Source of the DNA: DASYQV01 sp036005125
Lineage (GTDB): Bacteria; Acidobacteriota; Vicinamibacteria; Vicinamibacterales; UBA2999
DNA: 15,526 nt
Direction of reading: 5' to 3'
Assembly (NCBI GenBank): GCA_036005125.1
Contig: DASYQV010000173.1
Location: 1 to 15,526 of the forward strand
The notes under the pieces were generated by a model. It saw only the letters and a list, made by a program, of their open reading frames with translations, did not search any database and had not been told where the DNA came from. The position numbers and the translations under genes were made by a program. Below, in pieces: positions 6,789-14,045 of this stretch (its first letter is position 1; each line of letters opens with the position of its first letter).

Positions 6789-6806
6789 AACTAATTCCCC
6801 TACCAT
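6778..6806 (+). promoter_or_regulatory. Possible promoter for lon
   Basis: A consensus -35 TTGACA (6778-6783) is followed after 17 bp by TACCAT (6801-6806), a weak -10 (4 of 6 to TATAAT). If real, transcription would start near 6813 and the second ATG of lon (6817) would be used from an almost leaderless mRNA. An alternative TTGATA at 6762 also exists. Confidence 0.35.
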
Positions 6807-9099
6807 GGTTAGCAGTATGAACAGGCTACGAATCATCCCCCTGGACGACATGGTCGTCTTCCCGGGCATGCCGGTCACCCTGCCGGTCGACGTCGGCAGC
6901 GACGATCGCGTGCTCCTCGTTCCCAGGCACGACAATACTTACGCGAAGGTCGGGATCGTTGCTGAGGTATCCGAGCGGATGCGGCTGGCCGGGCGTGGTG
7001 TCGCCGTGTCGCTGACCGGCCTCCACCGCGCCACCCTCGGCGGTGCGTCGGCCGACAAGGATGGCGTCCTTCGCGTCGACTACGAAGCCTGCCCGGATCA
7101 GATCCCCCCGGCTACGCTTACGCGTGAGCTGGAGCGCGAGTATCGCGCCGTCGTCGACGAGATCCTCGAGCTGCGCGGCGACGATGGACGGATCCGTGCG
7201 TTCGTGCGGTCCATCACGGATACCGGCGCGCTGGCGGACACGGCCGGCTACTCCCCGGACTTCAACTTCGGCCAGAAGCAGCAGCTCCTCGAAACCTTCG
7301 ACGTCGTCGAACGGCTGAGGCTCGCGCTGCAGTTCCAGCGGGATCGGCTGGCGGAGCTGCAGGTGCGGAAGCGCATCCACGACGACGTCGAGGACGGCGC
7401 GCAGAAGCAGCAGCGAGAGTACTTTCTGCGCCGTCAGATGGATGCCATCCGCAAAGAGCTGGGCGAGACCGACGGCTCGATCGTCGAGGAATACCGCGAG
7501 AAGATTGCGGGTGCAGGCATGCCGGAGGCGGTGCGCCAGCAGGCCGAACGCGAATTGGGTCGCTTCGAGCGGATGGGAGAGTCGAACGCCGAGTCCTCGA
7601 TGATCCGGACGTATCTCGACTGGCTGCTGGCCGTGCCCTGGGCCAGGCGATCGGAGGAGCGCCTCGACCCGGCACATGCCCGCGCGGTGCTCGATGCCGA
7701 CCATGAGGGGCTCGACGATGTGAAGCGCCGCATCACGGAGTACCTGGCGGTTCGCAAGCTCCGGAGCGAGCGCGGCATGGCGGAGAACCGGCGGTCGGGC
7801 GTCATTCTCACGTTGATTGGCCCCCCGGGCACCGGCAAGACGTCGATCGGCGAGTCGATCGCGCGAGCGACCGGCCGGCAGTTCGTCCGGATGTCGCTTG
7901 GCGGCGTCCGCGACGAGGCGGAAATCCGCGGCCATCGCCGGACTTACATCGGCGCGCTGCCGGGCCGGCTCGTGCGCGCGCTGCGCGATGCGGGCACGAT
8001 GAATCCGGTCATCATGCTCGACGAAGTGGACAAAATCGGGGCCGACTGGCGCGGCGATCCGTCGGCGGCGTTGCTCGAGGTGCTCGACCCGGCGCAGAAT
8101 CACGCGTTCCGGGATCACTATCTCGACGTCGAGCTGGATCTGTCGCACGTGCTGTTTGTCGCCACCGCAAACGTGGCCGACACCATTCCCGGCGCGCTCT
8201 TCGACCGGATGGAGGTGATCAGATTCGACGGCTACACCACCGACGAGAAGGTCGCGATCGCGCGTGGGCACCTGTGGCCGCGTCAAGTCGAGCGGAACGG
8301 TCTCCGTCCGGATGAAGTGACCACCACGGACGCCGTGCTGCGCCGCATCGTCAACGATTACACGCGTGAAGCCGGCGTTCGTCAGCTGGAGCGGGAGCTC
8401 GGAACCGTGCTGCGAAAAACCGCCACGCGGATCGCGTCAGCGGACCAGGCGTCGCCGATCGCGATCGATGAAGCGGCCGTGCGCGACGCGCTCGGGCGTC
8501 CCAAGGTTTTTCACGAGGCGGCCGTCCGCACCGCGGTCCCCGGCGTGGCCACGGGCCTCGCGGTCACCGGCACGGGAGGCGACGTGTTGTTCGTCGAGGC
8601 GGCGGCTATGCCAGGCAAAGGCGGTCTGGTCCTGACGGGTCAGCTCGGAGCCGTGATGAAGGAGTCGGCGCGGATCGCGCTCACGTACGTGAAGAGCCAC
8701 GCGTCCGAGCTCGGCATCGATGAGCACGCGCTCGACGGACGCGAGGTGCACGTTCACGTGCCCGCCGGTGCCATACCGAAGGACGGTCCGAGCGCCGGGA
8801 TCACCATGGTGACGGCGATTGCGTCGCTTCTGACCCGGCGGCCGGTCAGGAGCACAATCAGCATGACCGGAGAGGTCACGTTGCAAGGGCGCGTGCTGCC
8901 GATTGGCGGGTTGAAGCAGAAGGTACTGGCCGCGCATGCCGCCGGCCTCACCGAAGTGATCGTCCCGGAGCGCAACGAGCCGGATCTGGACGATGTGCCA
9001 GCTGACGTGCGGGACGATATGAAGTTCCACATCGTCGGGTCGGTGGATCAGGTCCTGTCGCTTGCGCTCGAGCCGGCGGAACTCGCCATGGCTGCGTAG
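6805..9099 (+). CDS. lon: ATP-dependent protease Lon (LonA type)
   Basis: Cytosolic AAA+ serine protease that degrades misfolded and regulatory proteins. 764 aa against 784 in E. coli. N-terminal substrate-binding domain about 5-200 (LRIIPLDDMVVFPGMPVTLPV), a coiled linker with YFLRRQMDAIRKELGE (206-221), AAA+ domain with Walker A GPPGTGKT (339-346), Walker B VIMLDEVDK (402-410) and the GHRRTYIGALPGR block (376-388), then the proteolytic domain. The catalytic dyad is Ser663 (DGPSAG) and Lys706 (GGLKQK), matching the 43-residue spacing of E. coli S679/K722. Two starts are possible: ATG 6805 or ATG 6817 (760 aa); neither has a Shine-Dalgarno, and the candidate promoter favours 6817. It is divergent from marR and converges on the S46 peptidase gene. 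Usual lon neighbours (clpX, hupB) are absent, so this may be an extra Lon copy. Confidence 0.95.
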   Translation: MVSSMNRLRIIPLDDMVVFPGMPVTLPVDVGSDDRVLLVPRHDNTYAKVGIVAEVSERMRLAGRGVAVSLTGLHRATLGGASADKDGVLRVDYEACPDQIPPATLTRELEREYRAVVDEILELRGDDGRIRAFVRSITDTGALADTAGYSPDFNFGQKQQLLETFDVVERLRLALQFQRDRLAELQVRKRIHDDVEDGAQKQQREYFLRRQMDAIRKELGETDGSIVEEYREKIAGAGMPEAVRQQAERELGRFERMGESNAESSMIRTYLDWLLAVPWARRSEERLDPAHARAVLDADHEGLDDVKRRITEYLAVRKLRSERGMAENRRSGVILTLIGPPGTGKTSIGESIARATGRQFVRMSLGGVRDEAEIRGHRRTYIGALPGRLVRALRDAGTMNPVIMLDEVDKIGADWRGDPSAALLEVLDPAQNHAFRDHYLDVELDLSHVLFVATANVADTIPGALFDRMEVIRFDGYTTDEKVAIARGHLWPRQVERNGLRPDEVTTTDAVLRRIVNDYTREAGVRQLERELGTVLRKTATRIASADQASPIAIDEAAVRDALGRPKVFHEAAVRTAVPGVATGLAVTGTGGDVLFVEAAAMPGKGGLVLTGQLGAVMKESARIALTYVKSHASELGIDEHALDGREVHVHVPAGAIPKDGPSAGITMVTAIASLLTRRPVRSTISMTGEVTLQGRVLPIGGLKQKVLAAHAAGLTEVIVPERNEPDLDDVPADVRDDMKFHIVGSVDQVLSLALEPAELAMAA

Positions 9100-9106
9100 C
9101 TGTCCC

Positions 9107-9193
9107 ATTCTTGATTCTTGATTCTTGATTCTTGATTCTTGATTCGGCCAAGGCCGGGTCGGGAGCCAACGAATCAAGAATCATGAATCAAGA
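9107..9193. repeat. Heptamer tandem repeat with inverted arm between lon and the S46 gene
   Basis: Five full copies of ATTCTTG plus ATTC (9107-9145) are followed, after a 25-nt GC-rich spacer, by the inverted arm GAATCAAGAATCATGAATCA and three further bases (9171-9193), which pairs with the repeats except at one base. The two genes converge here (lon stops at 9099, the S46 gene stops at 9195), so the long stem-loop could terminate transcription from both sides. Copy number of such heptamers is likely variable. Confidence 0.8.
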
Positions 9194-9194
9194 G

Positions 9195-11360
9195 CTACTT
9201 CCCGTTGATCAGCTCGTCAACGATCCAGCCCGCGCCGTGCACCTCCCGGGCGATCGTCAGCGCAAAGCCGATGTCCGTACTCAGCGCGCGGCCGGCACCC
9301 TCGCTATAGGCCCAGTCGCTGGCCATGGCCTCTTCGTTGCTGTCGAAGATCAAGCCAACGATCTCGAGCTGCCGGTTCAACGTGGCGCTCCCCGAGTTGC
9401 CGCCGGTGATGTCATTCGTGCTCACAAAATCCACCGGCATATTCGCAAACCGCTGGTTGAATGTGGAATCGCCAATCTTCCTTCGCCAGGCGAGAAGCGA
9501 GGCGGGCAGCTCGAAATCACCACTGTTGCCGCGCGCATGCGCCAGCGCGAACATGTCTGAGAATTTCGTCGTCAACGGTACGGGCTTGCCGTGCCTGTCG
9601 ACGTACCCAGCGACCTTGCCGTAGGTGACCCGCAGGGTGAAGTTCGCGTCCGGGTACAGCGTCTTTCCTTTCCATTCGGCGAGTCCTCGAGCAAACTTCG
9701 AACGGTGCTGGAACAGCGTCTCGTTGAGCAGACGCGTCCTGGCGCGACGCTCCCGGATCGTCGGCATCAAGTCACGCGCGAACACGACCGCCGGGTCGGT
9801 GGATTGTTCGAATACGGCCGGAGGCGCCTCGAGAAGCGTCTTGCGAAAGTCCACACTGCCGACCTTGGACGAGCCGGCCAGCGCGCCCGCCAGCGCATGC
9901 GGATCCGACGTTCCGGCGCGCTTCACCAGCGATTGGACCGCAGGAATCCGACGGTCGGCAGGCAGCTTCAGCGCGCGCTCGAAGCCGAGTGCGAGCGCAT
10001 CTTCCTCGAGGCCGACGATGAGCGGCTCGTCATCGAGAAGCGCCTGACGCAGGTCTTTCCAGAAACGCTCCTGGAACTGCGGGTCGCGCTCGCGATCGGA
10101 TGACTTTGCCCTTTCCTGGGCGAATTCGTACAGGGTGGCCGCATAATTGACGACCGAAGCCTTTTGCAGCCAGTCGAGGGCCTCATCGAGATCCGCGTAC
10201 GCCTCGACGGTCGTGGCGTAGAGCTTCCGATGCTCCTCGAACAGAGTCCGGTACTCCTTCTGGAGCTCCGGCCTGCCTTTCAGGAACTCCAGGAACTCGC
10301 GCTCGCGATTCTGCTGCTGCTTCGCGACGTCGTTCGTCTTGAGCGCCGCGAGCACATCCTGCATGTACTTCAGCGTGTTCGCCAGGCTGAAGATGCGTTC
10401 CTGCAGCAGCACCTGGTTCTCGGGCTTCGCCGCCGCGTGCTTGCGCAGCAGGGCCAGCTCGGTCTCGAGCTCCTGAATCTGTCTCGGCATGCCGCGGCTC
10501 GTGTTGTACACGGCCGACTCGCTGAGGCGGTATCTGTTCGTGTTGCCTGGATTCCCCGCGACAAACGTGACGTCGCCCTCTTTCACCCCCTTGAGCGTCA
10601 CGCGCAGGTAATGCGCGGGGCGATACGGGACATTCGCCGCGTTGAACTCGCCGTGCGAGCCGTCCTTGCCGATGTACGCACGCAGAATCGAGATATCGGA
10701 CACGTAGCGCGGGAAACGGAAGTTCATCTCGTCGCCGCCGAAGTAGCCGAGCTTCTTTTCAGGCGCGTAGACGAGCCGCACGTCGTTGAAGTCCTCATAG
10801 ACGATCAGCAGCGAAAATGCGCCGCTATTGAAGTCAACAGCGGAGCAGGTGAAGCTGGCGCCTTTCTCCTGCTTGCATGCACGCTCGATCTCCCCGCGCT
10901 TCGTCTGACGCACCTGCTGAATCTGCGCCATCGACATCCCCGGCTTCACGTCGGCGTTCAGGTCCGCGGTCACGTCGCGGCTGCTGCGCTCGATCTGGAC
11001 ACGGAACCGGCGACATGGAAGCTCCTCGCCCATCGTGCGCGCCGTGAAGCCGCGCTCGATCAGGTTGTCCTCTTTGCCTTTCTGTTGTTCGGCAAGGGTT
11101 GACGTCCGGATGCAGTCGAGCGCCACATGATGATTCGTCAGGATCAGACCGTTCGGTGAGGCGAACGTCCCGGTGCCTCCAGACGAGATGCGGACCGGCG
11201 CGTTCTGCAGCCGTTCCAGGTCATGGGGCGTCAGCTTGACGCCGTATCGCTTCGCAATGGGATCGAGCGGCAATTGCGCGATCCGCCACATCCCTTCGTC
11301 GGCGGAAACCGTTGCGACAGCGACCGCCGCGAGGATGGCACACAAGGTTCGTGATCTCAT
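9195..11360 (-). CDS. S46 family dipeptidyl-peptidase (DPP7/DPP11-like)
   Basis: Exported serine exopeptidase removing dipeptides from the N-terminus of oligopeptides, a periplasmic function in the family. 721 aa from the ATG at 11360, chosen over the upstream ATG at 11396 because AGGAG lies 7 nt before it and a signal peptide follows (MRSRTLCAILAAVAVATVSA, 1-20). Family elements: GMWRIAQLP (23-31), catalytic His in LTNHHVALDC (74-83), Asp in FPRYVSDISILR (206-217, D212), and Ser656 in TGGNSGSATLN. The chymotrypsin-like fold is interrupted by the helical domain seen in S46 enzymes (about 270-560, rich in charged helices). Cys83/Cys116 and Cys152/Cys162 could form disulphides. At the residue that sets specificity (673 in P. 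gingivalis DPPs: Gly in DPP7, Arg in DPP11) this protein has Ser674. The gene starts 42 bp after the serine hydrolase stop and may share its transcript. Confidence 0.92.
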   Translation of the reverse strand: MRSRTLCAILAAVAVATVSADEGMWRIAQLPLDPIAKRYGVKLTPHDLERLQNAPVRISSGGTGTFASPNGLILTNHHVALDCIRTSTLAEQQKGKEDNLIERGFTARTMGEELPCRRFRVQIERSSRDVTADLNADVKPGMSMAQIQQVRQTKRGEIERACKQEKGASFTCSAVDFNSGAFSLLIVYEDFNDVRLVYAPEKKLGYFGGDEMNFRFPRYVSDISILRAYIGKDGSHGEFNAANVPYRPAHYLRVTLKGVKEGDVTFVAGNPGNTNRYRLSESAVYNTSRGMPRQIQELETELALLRKHAAAKPENQVLLQERIFSLANTLKYMQDVLAALKTNDVAKQQQNREREFLEFLKGRPELQKEYRTLFEEHRKLYATTVEAYADLDEALDWLQKASVVNYAATLYEFAQERAKSSDRERDPQFQERFWKDLRQALLDDEPLIVGLEEDALALGFERALKLPADRRIPAVQSLVKRAGTSDPHALAGALAGSSKVGSVDFRKTLLEAPPAVFEQSTDPAVVFARDLMPTIRERRARTRLLNETLFQHRSKFARGLAEWKGKTLYPDANFTLRVTYGKVAGYVDRHGKPVPLTTKFSDMFALAHARGNSGDFELPASLLAWRRKIGDSTFNQRFANMPVDFVSTNDITGGNSGSATLNRQLEIVGLIFDSNEEAMASDWAYSEGAGRALSTDIGFALTIAREVHGAGWIVDELINGK

Positions 11361-11402
11361 GACGAACTCCTGAACAGATTTTAGCTGGAGAATCACGTCG
11401 CC

Positions 11403-12872
11403 TCACCGGCGGCCCGGCATCCTCACAAACCTGACCCGGCGCATTCTGTCGTTGGTGACGTCAAAGCCCGTCACCCGAGGTCCGTTTCGAACGAACTCAA
11501 CCGTGTAATACCCGTTCCACTCAAACGTGTCCGAAGACAATCGCCACGCGAGGGTTGGGTCCGACGTGCCGGTGCGGAAGGAGAGTGCCGAGTTGGTCAC
11601 TACCACGCGATAGCGGGCATCCACCTCTTCACTGTAGTACTCCCCCGCGTACGCCGCGAGCGCAGACGACGAACCCGCCGTAGCTTGGCGTGACAGCGTG
11701 CCGTCGAAGAGCGGTATCCCTTTGGGTGGGACCTCCTTCTCGACCGGCGCCAGCGCGCTGCCGAGATAGGCATCCGTGACTCCACGCGCCAGCAAGCTCG
11801 GATTCGCAGTTGCGGCATTGCACAGGACCGCAATCGCCAGCCCTCGTTCAGGGAAGCGGGCAACGTAACTCCGGTATCCCGCGTCCCCGCCGTCGTGTTC
11901 GACAAGGCGCGTGCCTCGATATTGACCGACCCCCACGCCGAAGCCGTATCTGGTCGTCTCGCCGTTGGTGAGACGAGCCGGTGTCTCCATCTGATCGAAC
12001 AGCGTGCGGTCGCCGATGATCGGATGGTCGAAATTGGCCTCCCACTTCAGGAGATCGCCGACGGTCGTGAACAGATTCGTTGCGCCGTACACGTCGAAAT
12101 TCGGGATGCTCACGTGCCATCCATCCGCCCGCCGTGCATACGCCGATGTGCGCCCCGGCACGAGCATCGTGTAGTCGTCGTGGAAGTGCGTGTTCGCCAT
12201 CGCGAGCGGCTTGAAGACGTTCTCATCGGCGAAGTCGCGCAGCGATTTGCCGGCCACCCGCTTGACGATGACGGCGAGCAGGGTAAAGCCGGTATTGCTG
12301 TAGACGTGCTCCGCGCCAGGTGTGAAGTTGAGCGCCTTCTGCCGGGCCACGATGTCCATGACATCCGCTTCGGTAATCCGGTTCTCTTCGAAGCGCCCGC
12401 GCGAAAGTCCGATCAATTCCCACTGATCGCGCAGCCCGCTGGTGTGTGTCAGCAGGTGGCGGATGGTTATGGGTGTGCCGTAGTCGGGAATCTCTGTGAT
12501 GTATTTCCTGATGTCATCGTCGAGCGACAGCTTTCCGTCCCGGGCGAGGAGCATCACGGCCATGGCCGTGAACTGCTTCGCCACCGACGCCACATGAAAG
12601 ATCGACGATGGCCGAATTGGCGTGCCCGTCTCCAGGTTAGCCATCCCATAACCGTGTTCGTAGACCAGCGCACCGTTCCGACTCACGCCGACCGCGCAGC
12701 CGGGTCCTTTGGTGTCGCGCCAGGCCTCGAACACCCGATCGACCCGCGCCGTCACATCGGCAGCTCCCGCGCCTTGTTGCCGCGTCGAGACGATCTCTCC
12801 CAACAGCCACAGGACGACAGTGACCGACCAGATCGCGAACGCGCCTCTAATGACCGACCTGGCTGACGTCAT
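11403..12872 (-). CDS. Serine hydrolase, class C beta-lactamase fold, with C-terminal DUF3471-like domain
   Basis: 489 aa from the ATG at 12872, supported by GGAGA about 7 nt upstream; the same frame stays open further upstream but that part is antisense to the reductase gene. N-terminal hydrophobic segment 10-27 (signal peptide or anchor). Penicillin-binding motifs: SVAK (96-99) holding the nucleophile Ser96 and Lys99, YSN (191-193), and HDGG (326-329) in place of KTG, as in many esterase or peptidase members. Residues about 385-489 (YAGEYYSEEVDARYRV onward) look like the small beta-barrel domain (DUF3471 type) attached to such hydrolases. Likely periplasmic esterase, D-aminopeptidase or cell-wall enzyme; a true beta-lactamase is less likely without KTG. 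Head-to-tail with the S46 gene (42 bp) and 113 bp after the reductase gene. Confidence 0.9.
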   Translation of the reverse strand: MTSARSVIRGAFAIWSVTVVLWLLGEIVSTRQQGAGAADVTARVDRVFEAWRDTKGPGCAVGVSRNGALVYEHGYGMANLETGTPIRPSSIFHVASVAKQFTAMAVMLLARDGKLSLDDDIRKYITEIPDYGTPITIRHLLTHTSGLRDQWELIGLSRGRFEENRITEADVMDIVARQKALNFTPGAEHVYSNTGFTLLAVIVKRVAGKSLRDFADENVFKPLAMANTHFHDDYTMLVPGRTSAYARRADGWHVSIPNFDVYGATNLFTTVGDLLKWEANFDHPIIGDRTLFDQMETPARLTNGETTRYGFGVGVGQYRGTRLVEHDGGDAGYRSYVARFPERGLAIAVLCNAATANPSLLARGVTDAYLGSALAPVEKEVPPKGIPLFDGTLSRQATAGSSSALAAYAGEYYSEEVDARYRVVVTNSALSFRTGTSDPTLAWRLSSDTFEWNGYYTVEFVRNGPRVTGFDVTNDRMRRVRFVRMPGRR

Positions 12873-12985
12873 TTCAGTTCTCCACGACACGTACCCTGTT
12901 TCCCGCTCGCGGCCTCGCATCTCGCGATGTGCCGTGGAATGAATCTTCTTCGAGTGACCATGCGAGTCCTGATACGTCGCGCCGT

Positions 12986-13588
12986 TTAACGTGCGGTCTC
13001 CGCCGCCGGGCTCACTCGACCGGCCCGCGCCTGACGCGGGCGCGGCACCTCGTAGTGCAGCTCCGCGAAACCAGTGCCGACGGCTCGCACTGATATCAAG
13101 CGGAGGGGCGGGCTGGTGATGGCCCGCGGCAACAGCGGCTTGCCGGCTCCCAGCGTAACGGAGCCGACCTGGACGAGGAGCTCGTCGAGCAGGCCGTGAT
13201 CGTAGAACTGACCTGCCAGCGCCCCGCCACCGACGATCCAGACATTCCGGTTGCCAGCCGCGGCGACCATCGTCTCGTGCACCGGCCGGACGTCGCCGCG
13301 GACGAAGCGAATGTCCGCGCCGCGCACCGGCGGGAGCGTGCGGGAGGTGAACACCCAGGCCGGCACCTCGTACGGCCAGGGCTGCGACCGATCGGCGTCC
13401 GGGCCGACCACGTGCCGCAGCATCCACTCGTAGGTGGCCGATCCCATCGCGAGCGCGCCGACGTCGCGGATGAACGTCGGATAGCTTGTCGCTTCGAGCT
13501 CGCCGAGCGGGAAGAGCCACTCGAGCGAGTCGTCCAGGGTCGCGATGAACCCGTCCAGGCTGGCCGCGGTGTGGTAGAGGGTCTTCAC
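12986..13588 (-). CDS. Dihydrofolate reductase-like / RibD C-terminal domain protein
   Basis: 200-aa single-domain NAD(P)H-dependent reductase of the RibD_C family, frequent as stand-alone genes of unknown substrate. N-terminal strand TLYHTAASLDGFIA (3-16), then MGSATYEWM (48-56), VFTSRTL (79-85), and the nucleotide-binding GGGALAGQFYDHGLLDELLVQV region (120-141). The start is a GTG at 13588 with only a weak upstream purine tract. The last 20 residues are Arg/Ala-rich and probably disordered. A true deaminase domain is missing, so it is not a full RibD. A DinB-like C-terminus ends 6 bp upstream of its start, so the gene was probably the second in a two-gene unit. Confidence 0.88.
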   Translation of the reverse strand: MKTLYHTAASLDGFIATLDDSLEWLFPLGELEATSYPTFIRDVGALAMGSATYEWMLRHVVGPDADRSQPWPYEVPAWVFTSRTLPPVRGADIRFVRGDVRPVHETMVAAAGNRNVWIVGGGALAGQFYDHGLLDELLVQVGSVTLGAGKPLLPRAITSPPLRLISVRAVGTGFAELHYEVPRPRQARAGRVSPAAETAR

Positions 13589-13594
13589 GACGAC

Positions 13595-13864
13595 TTATTG
13601 TGGCGGTTTGTACGCACCAAAGGGCGGTTCCGATGATAGTGGCACGAGTCCCTCGAGCCGCATGTACGTAACCACGTTGCCGTAGTGTTCGAACGCGTGT
13701 GCCGTATGAAATGCGAGCACTGTACCAGACTGACGATTCCTTTCATTGCACACCCCTCTGCGATCCCAACCGGTGTCCAGATTGTCGGCCCAGACGTCGA
13801 ACTCGACCTGAGGCGCCGTTCCGACATGCTCCGGCGCGAGCGCTGTGTCGCGCCAGAGTGTAAC
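13595..13864 (-). pseudogene. Truncated or frameshifted DinB-like protein, C-terminal part
   Basis: On the minus strand the frame ending with TAA at 13595-13597 encodes a C-terminus containing VLAFHTAHAFEHYGN, VVTYMRLEGLVP and LSSEPPFG. HxxEHYGNxVTYxRxxGLVPxSS is the characteristic end of DinB-family four-helix metalloproteins, where the His binds metal. The frame runs upstream only to a TGA at 13865-13867, has no credible ATG, and the segment before about 13735 does not look like the family. I take it as a 5'-truncated or frameshifted gene. An assembly error is possible because only the junction is damaged. Confidence 0.55.
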
Positions 13865-13867
13865 TCA

Positions 13868-14045
13868 CCGATCGAAGCGCCACCATCGCAACGACACTCG
13901 TGTGAGTGCCGCGAAGCAGCACGCGGGCCCCTGGCGCGAGTAGCGCGTTCCAGGCTACCAGCGCCCCAACGAATCCTTCCTTCACCCACGCATTCCTGGC
14001 GACGAGCGCTGCGCCGCCGCCCTGATGGACGTCGAGATTGCCCGT
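13868..14045. other. Intergenic stretch without a recognised gene
   Basis: This segment lies between the DinB-like relic and the channel gene. A minus-strand frame here (about 13985 back to 13743, GTG start) begins KEGFVGALVAWNALLAPGA, hydrophobic at first and then Arg-rich; I do not recognise it. It may be the decayed front part of the same gene as the DinB-like tail or an unrelated fragment. No hairpin or promoter was convincing. Confidence 0.4.

Noticed and set aside
6826..8286. Long minus-strand open frame (486 codons) opposite lon
   Set aside because: It is the antisense frame of a strongly conserved GC-rich gene; its translation is Arg/His-rich with no domain, and the plus-strand Lon motifs are complete.
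9107..9145. Short regular repeats considered as a CRISPR array
   Set aside because: Units are 7 bp and contiguous with no spacers, and no cas genes are nearby.
3401..11360. A biosynthetic or defence system formed by the ABC pair, hydrolases and protease
   Set aside because: No nuclease, helicase, NRPS/PKS, reverse transcriptase, toxin-antitoxin or other hallmark gene was found. The genes are on different strands with independent promoters, so a joint system is not supported.
12873..13520. Upstream extension of the serine hydrolase frame
   Set aside because: It mostly overlaps the reductase gene on the same strand in another frame and has no motif; the RBS and hydrophobic N-terminus support 12872.
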